From the NCBI GenBank assembly GCA_937898685.1, contig CALEJT010000077.1, forward strand, positions 1 to 64,000: DNA of 64,000 nt. Direction: 5' to 3'. The notes under the pieces were generated by a model. It was not told where the DNA came from and made no database searches. It saw only the letters and a list, made by a program, of their open reading frames with translations. Positions 1 through 9,314 of the stretch are shown here, in pieces. How positions within the stretch are numbered: position 1 is the stretch's first letter; every line of letters starts with the position of its first letter. Source of the DNA: an uncultured Gammaproteobacteria bacterium. Its GTDB lineage: Bacteria > Pseudomonadota > Gammaproteobacteria > Pseudomonadales > Pseudohongiellaceae. A program made the translations under genes and the position numbers.

Positions 1-2
1 GC

Positions 3-101
3 GAACACCTCGACTACTTCGCGAAGCACTTTGTCATCAAAGGGAAAGAAGTAGCACGGGCGTGTCTGGCGACTGTAGCGAGTTTGAAGAAGCTTAGGTA
101 A
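3..101 (+). CDS. 3' end of an unidentified gene (partial)
   Basis: The third forward frame is open from the window edge to a TAA at 99-101 and encodes 32 residues. They begin EHLDYFAKHFVIKGKE and end VASLKKLR, a normal-looking mixed helical composition, while the other two forward frames give arginine-rich or poorly coding sequence. I do not recognise the family. The call rests only on frame quality at the edge, and the upstream sequence is needed to confirm it. Confidence 0.4.
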   Translation, partial: EHLDYFAKHFVIKGKEVARACLATVASLKKLR

Positions 102-264
102 AAAAGCGCCATTGGGCCGTCGGTAGGTAAACGCGTTTTGCCGTACGAAAATGCGGCCCATGTTGTTCAAGACGGAAGAAGCCTTGCATAAACCGAATAA
201 CTCGTCGTTGCGGTAGCTTACCGCACCGTCCAACCTGCTCCTGTTTAAGTTTCGGACGCCTCTT

Positions 265-708
265 ATGAAGAATAATAACAACATCGATTCGTTCAATAAG
301 TGTGCCGCATCTGTACTTGCCCATCTCTATACGCAATTTCCACTTCCTATGGATCTGGATTTCAACAAGCAAGCCACGTTGCTTTGGGAAAGCACAGATG
401 ATCAGGATGACAGCTTCGATAAATTAGAACTTGTATATAGAACCGTAGATTGGCTGCATAAAGCTGAATATGTCTGGCTAAAATCAATTGACGACTGGAC
501 TGCTCTCCAAGTGGTTCTTTCTCCAAAAGGTCTCGAATTGCTTAAACTTCCAAGCTCGCTGGAATCTGGAGCAAGCTTCGGAGAAAAAATTGGAAAAGCC
601 ATCGAAGAAGGGACAAAAGATGTTGCGGCTGGCCTTGTTAGCAAAGCTCTAACGCTAGGATGGAAATTTCTAGCTACCAAAATGTATGAGTATCCGGAAC
701 TTCCTTAG
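265..708 (+). CDS. Orphan hypothetical protein, 147 aa, AT-rich
   Basis: The protein starts MKNNNNIDSFNKCAASVL. Its middle (about residues 55-100) reads like a small winged-helix unit, with a helix LVYRTVDWLHKAEYVWL and then a strand and turn VVLSPKGLELLKLPSSL. A glycine/alanine-rich amphipathic C-terminal segment follows (about 105-140: GEKIGKAIEEGTKDVAAGL). I see no signal peptide or catalytic motif. The gene is visibly AT-richer than everything downstream, uses AT-ending codons and has no obvious Shine-Dalgarno sequence before the ATG. It stands alone between a gene tail and the TCA operon terminator. This suggests an acquired gene of unknown function, and I assign none. Confidence 0.65.
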   Translation: MKNNNNIDSFNKCAASVLAHLYTQFPLPMDLDFNKQATLLWESTDDQDDSFDKLELVYRTVDWLHKAEYVWLKSIDDWTALQVVLSPKGLELLKLPSSLESGASFGEKIGKAIEEGTKDVAAGLVSKALTLGWKFLATKMYEYPELP

Positions 709-740
709 CACCGTACGGGCGCGAGCCTTTTATAGAATCC

Positions 741-770
741 AAAAACAAACCCCGCCAAAAGGCGGGGTTC
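741..770 (-). terminator. Rho-independent terminator of the sdh-suc operon
   Basis: A 9-bp stem (AACCCCGCC at 748-756 against GGCGGGGTT at 761-769) with an AAAA loop is followed on the minus strand by a T-rich tract (complement of 741-747). It lies about 30 bases beyond the sucD stop and closes the long minus-strand TCA operon. The orphan gene on the plus strand ends just before it and could also use it, but the plus-strand T tract is poor. Confidence 0.85.
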
Positions 771-799
771 GTTGATACTGCTAAAGACTGCGCAACTGC

Positions 800-1675
800 T
801 TATTTCCAGCCGGTAGCCTGCTTCAAGCCGTTGCCGATGTCGGCGAGGCTACGGACGGTGGTGACGCCAGCGTCCTGCAGTGCAGCGAACTTCTCGGCGG
901 CGGTGCCTTTGCCACCGGCGATGATGGCGCCGGCATGGCCCATGCGTTTGCCGGGAGGCGCGGTGACACCGGCGATGTAGGACACAACCGGTTTAGTGAC
1001 GTTGGCCTTGATGTAGGCAGCGGCTTCTTCTTCAGCACTGCCACCGATCTCACCGATCATCACGATGGCTTCGGTCTGCTCGTCTTCCTGGAACAGTTTC
1101 AGGATGTCGATGAAGTTGGAACCCGGGATCGGGTCACCACCGATGCCCACGCAGGAAGACTGACCAAAACCGTAGTCGGTGGTCTGCTTCACGGCTTCGT
1201 AGGTGAGCGTGCCGGAGCGCGACACGATGCCGACCTTGCCGGGCTTGTGGATGTGACCGGGCATGATGCCGATCTTGCACTCGCCGGGCGTGATCACGCC
1301 GGGGCAGTTCGGCCCGATCAGACGCACGCCGAGTTCATCGCACTTCACTTTCACTTCCAGCATGTCCAGCGTCGGAATGCCTTCGGTGATGCACACGATC
1401 AGTTTGATGCCGGCGAAGGCAGCTTCGAGGATGGAGTCTTTGCAGAACGGAGCCGGTACATAGATCACGGACGCATCGGCGCCGGTTTCGGCAACGGCTT
1501 CGCTGACGGTGTTGAACACCGGCAGACCCAGATGTTTCTGACCGCCTTTGCCGGGAGTAACACCGCCGACCATCTTGGTGCCGTAGGCGATGGCCTGTTC
1601 GGAGTGGAAGGTGCCCTGCGAGCCGGTGAAACCCTGACAGATCACTCGCGTATCTTTGTTGACCAAAATGCTCAT
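800..1675 (-). CDS. sucD: Succinyl-CoA synthetase alpha subunit
   Basis: This is the alpha subunit of ADP/GDP-forming succinate-CoA ligase, which converts succinyl-CoA to succinate with substrate-level phosphorylation in the cytosol. The 291 residues match the family length. The N-terminal CoA-binding domain shows GFTGSQGTFHSEQAI and VTPGKGGQ, and the ligase domain carries the phosphohistidine region near residue 245 (GKRMGHAGAIIAGGKGTA). The ATG overlaps the sucC stop by four bases (ATGA) and is preceded by GGAGG, so the two subunits are probably translationally coupled. It is the last gene of the TCA operon. Confidence 0.97.
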   Translation of the reverse strand: MSILVNKDTRVICQGFTGSQGTFHSEQAIAYGTKMVGGVTPGKGGQKHLGLPVFNTVSEAVAETGADASVIYVPAPFCKDSILEAAFAGIKLIVCITEGIPTLDMLEVKVKCDELGVRLIGPNCPGVITPGECKIGIMPGHIHKPGKVGIVSRSGTLTYEAVKQTTDYGFGQSSCVGIGGDPIPGSNFIDILKLFQEDEQTEAIVMIGEIGGSAEEEAAAYIKANVTKPVVSYIAGVTAPPGKRMGHAGAIIAGGKGTAAEKFAALQDAGVTTVRSLADIGNGLKQATGWK

Positions 1676-2841
1676 TGCGCACCTCCGGCTGCTTTCACTA
1701 CCTGTTCAGCCGCGTCGGTCAGGCTCTTGGCGGCGATGATGTTCAGACCGCTCTCAGCCAGCACCTTGGCGCCGAGCTCGGCATTGTTGCCTTCGAGGCG
1801 CACGACCACGGGAACCTTCACACCAACTTCGGCCACCGCGGCGATGATGCCTTCTGCGATCAGGTCGCAGCGCACGATGCCGCCGAAGATGTTGACCAGC
1901 ACCGCTTTGACGTTGCTGTCGGACAGAATGATTTTGAACGCTTCGGTCACGCGCTCCTTGGTAGCCCCACCGCCCACGTCGAGGAAGTTGGCTGGCTGAC
2001 CACCGTGCAGCTTGACGATGTCCATGGTGCCCATGGCAAGTCCAGCACCGTTGACCATGCAGCCGATGTTGCCTTCGAGCGCCACGTAGTTGAGATCCCA
2101 CTGTGCAGCGTGTGCTTCACGCGGATCTTCCTGCGTGGGGTCATGCATTTCCTTCAACTTCTTCTGACGGAACAGCGCGTTGCCGTCGATGTTGATCTTG
2201 GCATCGAGGCAGTGCAGGTTGCCCTGCTTCGTGATCACCAGCGGGTTGATCTCGAGCAGCGACAGGTCCCTTTCGACAAAGAGTTTGGCGAGACCGAGGA
2301 AGATGTTGGTGAATTGCTTGATCTGATCGCCCTGCAGACCGAGTTTGAAAGCGAGCTCACGGCCCTGAAAGGGCTGTGCACCGACCAGTGGGTCGATGGT
2401 GGCTTTCAGAATTTTCTCCGGCGTTTCGTGGGCGACTTTCTCGATTTCCACACCACCTTCGGTGGAAGCCATGAACACCACACGACGGGAGGAGCGATCC
2501 ACTACGGCGCCGAGGTAGAGCTCCTTGTCGATGTCCGTGCAGGCTTCGACCAGGATCTTGCTTACCGGCTGACCGTTTTTGTCCGTCTGGTAGGTAACGA
2601 GATTCTTGCCCAGCCACTGCTCGGCGAAGGCCTTGATCTCTTCCTTGGTCTTGACCAGCTTCACACCGCCGGCCTTACCGCGCCCACCGGCATGTACCTG
2701 GGCTTTGACCACCCATTCGTTACCACCGATCTTGTCCGCTGCCTCTGCCGCTTCTTCCGGCGTGGAGCATGCGAACCCCTTGGAAACAGGCAGCCCGTAT
2801 TCAGCGAACAGCTGCTTCCCTTGGTATTCGTGCAAATTCAT
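1672..2841 (-). CDS. sucC: Succinyl-CoA synthetase beta subunit
   Basis: This is the nucleotide-binding beta subunit of succinate-CoA ligase. The 389 residues begin MNLHEYQGKQLFAEYGLPVSKG, the ATP-grasp start typical of SucC. The segment KAQVHAGGRGKAGGVKLV (about 46-63) is the nucleotide-binding loop, LLEINPLV lies near 200, and the C-terminal CoA-ligase domain contains NIFGGIVRCDLIAEGI. It lies 30 bases after the lpdA stop and overlaps sucD by four bases. The upstream AAAGG supports this start. Confidence 0.97.
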   Translation of the reverse strand: MNLHEYQGKQLFAEYGLPVSKGFACSTPEEAAEAADKIGGNEWVVKAQVHAGGRGKAGGVKLVKTKEEIKAFAEQWLGKNLVTYQTDKNGQPVSKILVEACTDIDKELYLGAVVDRSSRRVVFMASTEGGVEIEKVAHETPEKILKATIDPLVGAQPFQGRELAFKLGLQGDQIKQFTNIFLGLAKLFVERDLSLLEINPLVITKQGNLHCLDAKINIDGNALFRQKKLKEMHDPTQEDPREAHAAQWDLNYVALEGNIGCMVNGAGLAMGTMDIVKLHGGQPANFLDVGGGATKERVTEAFKIILSDSNVKAVLVNIFGGIVRCDLIAEGIIAAVAEVGVKVPVVVRLEGNNAELGAKVLAESGLNIIAAKSLTDAAEQVVKAAGGAQ

Positions 2842-2871
2842 GAGAAAGAACCTTTGTCGTTGTCTGGGAAC

Positions 2872-4317
2872 TTAGCGCTTCTTGCGATTGGCGATGTGGA
2901 TGGCGTGGCCATTCACCGCCAGCGCGGCTTCGTGCACTGCTTCGCTCAGAGCCGGATGCGCAAATACGGTCATGCCGATGTCTTCGGCGCTGGTGCTGAA
3001 TTCCATCGCCAGCGCTACGGACTGCAACAGGTCTGCAGCCGAAGGTCCGATGATGTGGCAGCCCAACACGCGGTCGGTGGCGGCGTCGGCGATGATCTTG
3101 ACCAAGCCGTCGGAATCGTTGGCAGCCAGAGCACGGCCGCTGGCAACGAACGGGAAGGTACCGACCTTGTACTCGACGCCGGCAGCCTTGAGCTGATCTT
3201 CGGTCTTGCCAACGGCAGCGATTTCCGGGTGCGTGTAGATCACGGAGGGAATCAGGTCGTAGTTCATCTTGGCTTTGTGGCCAGCGATGCGCTCGGCCAC
3301 CATCACGCCCTCTTCGGACGCTTTGTGAGCCAGCATCGGACCGCGCACCACGTCGCCGATGGCAAAGACGCCCGGCACGTTGGTGGCGCAGTAGTCGTCG
3401 ACCTTGATGAAACCGCGCTCGTCCTTCTCGATGCCGCAGTCGTCGGCCAGCAGACCCACGGTGTAGGGCTTACGACCCACGCACACGATCAGTTTGTCGA
3501 AGGTCTCTTCCTTGTTGCCTTCCTTGTCGGTGAACTGCACGGTGACCTTGGCGCCCTTGCCTTTTTTGACCGAGCTGCCAGTAACCTTGGCACCGAGGCG
3601 GATGTCGAGCCCCTGCTTGGTGAGGATCTTCAGCGCTTCTTTCGAAATCTGCGAATCCATCGCCGGCAGGAAGTTCTCGGAAGCCTCGAGGATGACGACT
3701 TCGGAACCCAGACGACTCCAGACGGAACCGAGCTCGAGACCGATCACGCCGGCACCGATCACGCCGAGACGCTTCGGTACTTCCTGGAATTCCAGTGCAC
3801 CGGTGGAGTCGACGATGACGTCGTCGGTGAGCGGCGTCGGCGGAATTTCGATCGGCACGGAGCCGGCAGCGATGATGACGTTGTTGGCGGAGATGATCTG
3901 CTTGCTGCCATCAGCTGCAGTCACTTCGACCTTGCGGTCTTTCAGCAGTTTGCCGGTGCCACTGATGCCGGTGACCTTGTTGGCCTGGAACAGACCGGTG
4001 ATGCCGCCGGTGAGCTGCTTCACGACCTTGCGCTTGCGCTCGATCATGGCCGGCACGTCGATGCTGACTTTCTCAGCCTTGATGCCATGCACTTCGAAGC
4101 CATGGGTGGCTTCGTGATATTTGTGCGAGGTATCGAGCAGTGCCTTCGAGGGGATACAGCCCACGTTCAGACAGGTGCCGCCGTAAACCGGCTTGTTGTT
4201 TTCGTCGAGCCACTTCTCCACACAGGCGGTCTTCAGGCCGAGTTGGGCGGCACGGATGGCTGCCACATAACCGCCAGGGCCGGCGCCGATCACCACTACG
4301 TCATAGTCTGCTGACAT
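2872..4317 (-). CDS. lpdA: Dihydrolipoyl dehydrogenase (E3)
   Basis: This FAD enzyme reoxidises the lipoyl groups of 2-oxoacid dehydrogenases and passes electrons to NAD+. From the chosen start it has 481 residues. An N-terminal Rossmann fold (DVVVIGAGPGGYVAAIRAAQ) is followed by the redox disulfide GGTCLNVGCIPSKALL (two cysteines five apart). The NAD-binding GAGVIGLELGSVW is mid-protein, and the C-terminal active-site HPALSEAVHEAAL carries the catalytic His-Glu pair. An upstream in-frame start would add ten residues, but AAGGA lies correctly before the ATG at 4317. Its position after sucB suggests service mainly to the 2-oxoglutarate dehydrogenase complex. Confidence 0.96.
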   Translation of the reverse strand: MSADYDVVVIGAGPGGYVAAIRAAQLGLKTACVEKWLDENNKPVYGGTCLNVGCIPSKALLDTSHKYHEATHGFEVHGIKAEKVSIDVPAMIERKRKVVKQLTGGITGLFQANKVTGISGTGKLLKDRKVEVTAADGSKQIISANNVIIAAGSVPIEIPPTPLTDDVIVDSTGALEFQEVPKRLGVIGAGVIGLELGSVWSRLGSEVVILEASENFLPAMDSQISKEALKILTKQGLDIRLGAKVTGSSVKKGKGAKVTVQFTDKEGNKEETFDKLIVCVGRKPYTVGLLADDCGIEKDERGFIKVDDYCATNVPGVFAIGDVVRGPMLAHKASEEGVMVAERIAGHKAKMNYDLIPSVIYTHPEIAAVGKTEDQLKAAGVEYKVGTFPFVASGRALAANDSDGLVKIIADAATDRVLGCHIIGPSAADLLQSVALAMEFSTSAEDIGMTVFAHPALSEAVHEAALAVNGHAIHIANRKKR

Positions 4318-4338
4318 GTTTCTGTTCCTTTTTCTGGG

Positions 4339-4354
4339 GAGCCCCACGGGGCTC
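4339..4354 (-). other. Short GC-rich hairpin between sucB and lpdA
   Basis: GAGCCCC at 4339-4345 pairs with GGGGCTC at 4348-4354 and is separated by only two bases. It is in the 65-base sucB-lpdA gap and is not followed by a T run, so it is not a terminator. It may act as an RNA stability or processing element within the operon transcript. That role is inferred. Confidence 0.45.
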
Positions 4355-4382
4355 GGCTACGCTTTCTGTCTCTGGATTCGTT

Positions 4383-5606
4383 TCACACTTCGAGGAAGAT
4401 GCGGGCCGGGTCTTCCAAGAGTTCCTTGATGGTGACGAGGAACTGCACCGCTTCCTTGCCATCGATCATGCGATGGTCGTAGGACAGTGCGAGATACATC
4501 ATCGGCAGGATCTTCACTTCGCCGTTCACCGCCATCGGACGTTCCTGGATCTTGTGCATGCCGAGGATCGCGGTCTGCGGCGGGTTGAGGATCGGTGTGG
4601 AGAGCAGCGAACCGAACACACCACCGTTGGAGATGGTGAAGGTACCGCCGGTCATCTCTTCGATGCTCAGTTTGCCGTCGCGCGCCTTGACGCCGAATTC
4701 GCTGATCGCTTTCTCGATGTCGGCGAAGCTGAGGCCGTCAGCATCACGCAGCACGGGTACTACCAGACCTCGCGGCGAGGAAACGGCGACGCCGATGTCC
4801 TGATAGCCGTGGTAGATGATGTCATTGCCGTCGATCGAGGCGTTCACGGCCGGGAAGCGTTTGAGGGCTTCCACCGCAGCGCGCACGAAGAAGGACATGA
4901 AGCCCAGACGCACGCCACCGTGTTTCTTCTCGAACATGTCCTTGTAGCGGGCACGCAGCGCCATCACCTGGCTCATGTCCACTTCGTTGAAGGTGGTGAG
5001 CATGGCGGTGGTCTGCGTGGCCTGCAGCAGACGCTCTGCCACCTTGGCGCGCAGACGCGTCATCGGCACACGCTGTTCCGGACGTTCACCGGCAGGCGCA
5101 GCGGCAGCAGGTGCAGCGGCCGGAGCAGCCTTGGTTTCAGCGGCAGGCTTGGCACCGCCGATGAAGTTGATGACGTCTTCCTTCGTGATGCGACCATCCT
5201 TACCGGTGCTGGGCACGGAGTTCGGATCGAGCTTGTTCTCTTCGATCAACTTGCGGGCCGCCGGGCTCATCAGCACTTCGAGGTTGCTGTTGTCGGCGTC
5301 CTTGTCGGCTGCAGCGGGAGCAGCGGCTTCGGCCTTGGCCGGTGCCGGAGCGGCAGCGCTCGCAGTGGCGCCCGCTTCGATCAGGGCCAGGAGTTCATTG
5401 CTGGTGATGGTTTCACCCTGCTGTTTGAGGATGCTCGTGAGCACGCCGTCAGCCGGAGCCACCACTTCGAGGAGCACCTTGTCGGTTTCGATGTCGACGA
5501 TCAGCTCGTCGCGACTGACCTGCTGGCCCTCCTTCTTGTACCAGGTGGCGATGGTGCCATCGGGCACCGATTCCGGCAGCGTGGGGGCTTTGATCTCAAT
5601 GGCCAT
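4383..5606 (-). CDS. sucB: 2-oxoglutarate dehydrogenase E2 (dihydrolipoyl succinyltransferase)
   Basis: E2 core of the 2-oxoglutarate dehydrogenase complex, transferring the succinyl group from lipoyl lysine to CoA. The 407 residues show the full order. The lipoyl domain spans about 1-77, with the modified lysine in DIETDKVLLEV. An Ala/Pro-rich linker follows, then the E3-binding domain (about 112-150: SPAARKLIEENKLDP), a second Ala/Pro linker, and the acyltransferase domain with the HRMIDG active site near the C-terminus. It lies between sucA and lpdA in the same operon. Confidence 0.97.
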   Translation of the reverse strand: MAIEIKAPTLPESVPDGTIATWYKKEGQQVSRDELIVDIETDKVLLEVVAPADGVLTSILKQQGETITSNELLALIEAGATASAAAPAPAKAEAAAPAAADKDADNSNLEVLMSPAARKLIEENKLDPNSVPSTGKDGRITKEDVINFIGGAKPAAETKAAPAAAPAAAAPAGERPEQRVPMTRLRAKVAERLLQATQTTAMLTTFNEVDMSQVMALRARYKDMFEKKHGGVRLGFMSFFVRAAVEALKRFPAVNASIDGNDIIYHGYQDIGVAVSSPRGLVVPVLRDADGLSFADIEKAISEFGVKARDGKLSIEEMTGGTFTISNGGVFGSLLSTPILNPPQTAILGMHKIQERPMAVNGEVKILPMMYLALSYDHRMIDGKEAVQFLVTIKELLEDPARIFLEV

Positions 5607-5644
5607 GTTGTTTCCCTTGTTCAGCGTTCAGCAAGTTGATGGGT

Positions 5645-8494
5645 TCAGCGGGCATTGCCCAGGCCAAAGGCATCTTTGACCAATTGTTCCTGTTCCTTCA
5701 GATGCAGCGCCATGTAACCGGCCGCCGGCGAGGCGGAAGCTTCACGACCTGCATACGTCAGCGTCAGGGAAGGATTGTGACGTTGGATCACATTGCGCAT
5801 GTGGTGCTGGCTGGAGTACCAGGCACCCATGTTCTGCGGCTCCTCCTGACACCAGATCACGGTCTTGAGGTTGACGTAGGGAGCGATGACGCGGCCCAGC
5901 AGTTCTTCCGGGAACGGATAGAGCTGTTCGAGACGCACGATGGCCGTATCCTTCAGGCCGAGTTCGCGACGCTTCGCACGCAGCTCGTAGTACACCTTGC
6001 CGCTGCACAGAATCAGACGCTCCACTTCTTTCGGATTGAGCTGATCGGTTTCGCCCAGTACTGCCTGGAAGCTGCCATTGGCCAGTTCTTCCAGCGTGCT
6101 CACGGCTTCCTTGTGGCGCAGCAGGCTCTTCGGCGACATCACCACCAGCGGCTTGCGCAGCGGGCGGATGACCTGACGACGCAGCATGTGGAAGACCTGC
6201 GCCGGCGTGGTCGGGATGCACACCTGCATGTTCTGTTGTGCACAGAGCTGCAGGAAGCGCTCGAGACGTGCGGAGGAGTGCTCCGGTCCCTGCCCTTCAT
6301 AACCATGCGGCAGCAACATCACGAGGCCGCACAGACGTTCCCACTTGTATTCACCACTCGAGATGAACTGGTCAAAAACCACCTGTGCGCCGTTGGCGAA
6401 GTCACCGAACTGTGCTTCCCAGATGACGAGCGCGTCGGGGCGCGTGGTGGCATAGCCATATTCGAAGGCCAGTACCGCCTCTTCGGACAGAATCGAATCG
6501 TAGATGACGAACTTGCGCTGCGATTCGCTGATGTAGCGCAGCGGCACGTGCGTCTTGCCGGTGTTCTGATCGTGCAGTACGGCATGGCGATGCGAGAAGG
6601 TACCGCGACCGACGTCCTGACCGGTGATGCGCACCTTGTAGTTGGAGTCGAGCAGACTCGCGTAGGCGAGAAGCTCGGCACAGCCCCAATCCACCGGCAG
6701 TTCACCACGCGCCATCTTGGCGCGGTCTTCCAGTACCTTCGCCACCTGACGGTTCACGCTGAACCCTTCGGGCAACTGAATCATCTTCTCGCCGAGCTGC
6801 TTGAGACGCTCGACATGGATGGTGGTGTCGCACGGCATGTTCATGTCGTGGCCGAGATACGGACGCCAATCGACGTAGAGTGCCGTATTCGGCACGGTGA
6901 CGAGACTCTTCACCACGTGAGTGCCTTCGTCCAGCGCCTTGCGGTAGCTGGTGTTGAGCGCGTCGGCTTCTTCGCGGGTCAACAGACCTTCGGAGATCAG
7001 TTTTTCGGCGTAGAGCGCGCGCGTGGTCGGCAGGCTGCGGATGATCTTGTACATCAGCGGCTGCGTGGATGCCGGCTCGTCGGTTTCGTTATGTCCGCGA
7101 CGGCGATAGCAGATGAGGTCGACCACGACGTCTTTGCGGAAGGTGTTGCGGAAGTCGAGCGCGAGGCGCGTGACGAACAGCACGGCTTCCGGATCGTCTG
7201 CGTTCACGTGGAAGATCGGTGCCTGCACCATCTTCGCGACGTCGGTGCAGTACTCGGTGGAACGCGCATCTTCCTGACGGCTGGTGGTGAAGCCGATCTG
7301 GTTGTTGACGATGATGTGCACCGTGCCGCCCGTGCCATAGGCGCGGGTCTGCGACAGCTGGAAGGTTTCCATCACCACACCCTGACCGGCGAACGCGGCA
7401 TCACCGTGGATCAGCACCGGCAATACGGTTTCGCCGACGGGATCCTTGCGACGGTCCTGACGGGCACGCACGGAGCCCAGCACCACCGGAGACACGATCT
7501 CGAGGTGCGAGGGGTTGAAGGCCATGCTGCAGTGCACTTCGCCGCCCGGCGTCATGATGTTGGACGAGAAGCCCTGGTGGTACTTCACGTCGCCCGAATT
7601 GTTGTAGCGCGCGCGACCTTCGAATTCGTCGAAGAGCACGGAGGGGTTCTTGCCCAGCGTGTTGACGAGTACGTTGAGACGGCCACGGTGCGCCATGCCG
7701 ATGACGATTTCCTTGGCACCGTGTTCACCGGCGCGCTGGATGATGTCGTCGAGGGCGTGGATCAGGCTCTCGCCACCTTCGAGACCGAAGCGCTTGGTGC
7801 CCGGGTATTTGGCGTCGAGGTGTTTTTCCAGACCTTCCGCGGCGCTCAAACGTTCCAGAATGTGCAGGCGCGTTTCGTTCGGGAACGTCGGCTTGCCACC
7901 GATGCTCTCGATGCGCTTCTGGATCCACTGCTTCTCTTCCAGGTTGACGATGTGCATGTACTCGTAACCGATGGAGCTGCAGTAGATGTCTTCCAGCACC
8001 GAAACGAGCTCCGACAGCGGCATCGCCTTCTGCGGCAGTGAGGAAGGTTCGGTGGAGAAAATGGTGTTGTTGTCGGCGGGCGACAGCAGATGGAACTCGA
8101 GCTCGAGATCCGGCACTTTTTCACGATGCATCAAGCCGAGCGGGTCGAGCTTGGCATGCTGATGGCCGCGCACGCGATAGGAGCTGATCAGCTGCACCAC
8201 GCGTACCTGTTTCTTCTCGTGCTCCAGCGTGCCAGCCTGACGCGGGTCGGTGAGACCGACCACGGCAGTGCCGCGTTTGGGCAAACCGCGGAACTGTTCG
8301 ATGATGCTGGCATGCGACACGTCGCCGGCGCCGTTACCGCTGACGCCGGGCAGCGACTTGAAGTACTGCTGCCATTCGGGGGGAACGGAGGAAGGATCGT
8401 TCATCCAAGCTTCGAACAAGCCCTCCACGTAATCCAGGTTACCGCCACTGAGGTGGCTGGTCTTCAACATTAACTGTCGTATGCTCTCTTGCAT
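5645..8494 (-). CDS. sucA: 2-oxoglutarate dehydrogenase E1
   Basis: Thiamine-diphosphate E1 that decarboxylates 2-oxoglutarate and succinylates the E2 lipoyl group. From this start the protein has 949 residues, near the family norm. Visible signatures are GMAHRGRLNVLVN (about residue 255), the ThDP/Mg segment GDAAFAGQGVVMETFQLS, VHIIVNNQIGFTT, and FSHRHAVLHDQ in the C-terminal half. A GTG 18 bases upstream is in frame, but the strong AAAGGAAG falls inside that extension, so the ATG at 8494 is preferred. It sits 94 bases after sdhB with no terminator between them, which supports co-transcription. Confidence 0.96.
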   Translation of the reverse strand: MQESIRQLMLKTSHLSGGNLDYVEGLFEAWMNDPSSVPPEWQQYFKSLPGVSGNGAGDVSHASIIEQFRGLPKRGTAVVGLTDPRQAGTLEHEKKQVRVVQLISSYRVRGHQHAKLDPLGLMHREKVPDLELEFHLLSPADNNTIFSTEPSSLPQKAMPLSELVSVLEDIYCSSIGYEYMHIVNLEEKQWIQKRIESIGGKPTFPNETRLHILERLSAAEGLEKHLDAKYPGTKRFGLEGGESLIHALDDIIQRAGEHGAKEIVIGMAHRGRLNVLVNTLGKNPSVLFDEFEGRARYNNSGDVKYHQGFSSNIMTPGGEVHCSMAFNPSHLEIVSPVVLGSVRARQDRRKDPVGETVLPVLIHGDAAFAGQGVVMETFQLSQTRAYGTGGTVHIIVNNQIGFTTSRQEDARSTEYCTDVAKMVQAPIFHVNADDPEAVLFVTRLALDFRNTFRKDVVVDLICYRRRGHNETDEPASTQPLMYKIIRSLPTTRALYAEKLISEGLLTREEADALNTSYRKALDEGTHVVKSLVTVPNTALYVDWRPYLGHDMNMPCDTTIHVERLKQLGEKMIQLPEGFSVNRQVAKVLEDRAKMARGELPVDWGCAELLAYASLLDSNYKVRITGQDVGRGTFSHRHAVLHDQNTGKTHVPLRYISESQRKFVIYDSILSEEAVLAFEYGYATTRPDALVIWEAQFGDFANGAQVVFDQFISSGEYKWERLCGLVMLLPHGYEGQGPEHSSARLERFLQLCAQQNMQVCIPTTPAQVFHMLRRQVIRPLRKPLVVMSPKSLLRHKEAVSTLEELANGSFQAVLGETDQLNPKEVERLILCSGKVYYELRAKRRELGLKDTAIVRLEQLYPFPEELLGRVIAPYVNLKTVIWCQEEPQNMGAWYSSQHHMRNVIQRHNPSLTLTYAGREASASPAAGYMALHLKEQEQLVKDAFGLGNAR

Positions 8495-8588
8495 CGTTAA
8501 CTTCCTTTGCACCGGGCCCGCCCTCTACGTGGCTTTAGTCGGTGCTGGTGGTTCCCCTTGAAAATGAATACAAGGCCGAGCTCGTGGC

Positions 8589-9293
8589 TCAGACCGCTCG
8601 TTCCAGCAACATGTCACGAATGTGGCCGATGGCCCGGGTCGGGTTCAGACCCTTCGGACATACCGACACACAGTTCATGATCCCGCGGCAGCGGAATACG
8701 CTGAACGGGTCTTCCAGGTCGGACAAACGTTCCTGCGTCTTGGTATCACGGCTATCGGCCAGGAAACGGTAAGCCTGAAGCAGCGCAGCTGGCCCCAGGA
8801 ACTTGTCCGGATTCCACCAGAACGACGGACAGCTGGTGGAACAGCACGCGCAAAGGATGCACTCGTAGAGACCATCCAATTTGGCGCGGTCTTCGGGCGA
8901 TTGCAGACGTTCGATCGCCGGCGGCGGTTCGTCATTCTGCAGATACGGTTTCACACGTTCGTACTGTTTGTAGAAGGCGCTCATGTCGACCACGAGATCG
9001 CGGATCACGGGCAGACCGGGCAGCGGACGCAATACCAGCTTGTTGTTCTTTACGACGCTCGAAACGTGCGTGATACAAGCGAGGCCGTTCTTGCCATTGA
9101 TGTTCATGCCATCGGAGCCGCACACGCCTTCGCGGCAGGAGCGACGATAGGCCAGCGTGACGTCCTGTTCCTTCACCATCTGCAGGACGTCCAGCACCAT
9201 CAGATCCTTGCCCTCGGGCAAGGTGATCTCATAGTCCTGCATGCGCGGTTGCGTATCGGTCTCGGGGTTGTAGCGATAGATACTGACTAACAC
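8589..9293 (-). CDS. sdhB: Succinate dehydrogenase iron-sulfur subunit
   Basis: Electron-transfer subunit of respiratory complex II. The 234 residues hold all three clusters. The [2Fe-2S] site is SCREGVCGSDGMNINGKNG (about 56-75), the [4Fe-4S] ligands are in CILCACCSTSCP, and the [3Fe-4S] ligands are in CRGIMNCVSVCPKGLNP. It follows sdhA by 21 bases and passes electrons from the SdhA flavin to the SdhCD membrane quinone site. Confidence 0.97.
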   Translation of the reverse strand: MLVSIYRYNPETDTQPRMQDYEITLPEGKDLMVLDVLQMVKEQDVTLAYRRSCREGVCGSDGMNINGKNGLACITHVSSVVKNNKLVLRPLPGLPVIRDLVVDMSAFYKQYERVKPYLQNDEPPPAIERLQSPEDRAKLDGLYECILCACCSTSCPSFWWNPDKFLGPAALLQAYRFLADSRDTKTQERLSDLEDPFSVFRCRGIMNCVSVCPKGLNPTRAIGHIRDMLLERAV

Positions 9294-9314
9294 GGCAGTG
9301 TCCTTCTCGAAAAA

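Noticed and set aside
102..264. Possible integron attC site before the orphan gene
   Set aside because: I found no paired RYYYAAC/GTTRRRY core sites with the expected inner arms; the region only contains weak inverted matches.
1675..4314. 879-codon plus-strand open frame over sucC and lpdA, and similar long antisense frames over sucA, gltA, clpA and hrpA
   Set aside because: They are mirror frames of well-conserved genes in GC-rich sequence, rich in His/Asp/Arg/Gly with no family character; the minus-strand proteins are unambiguous.
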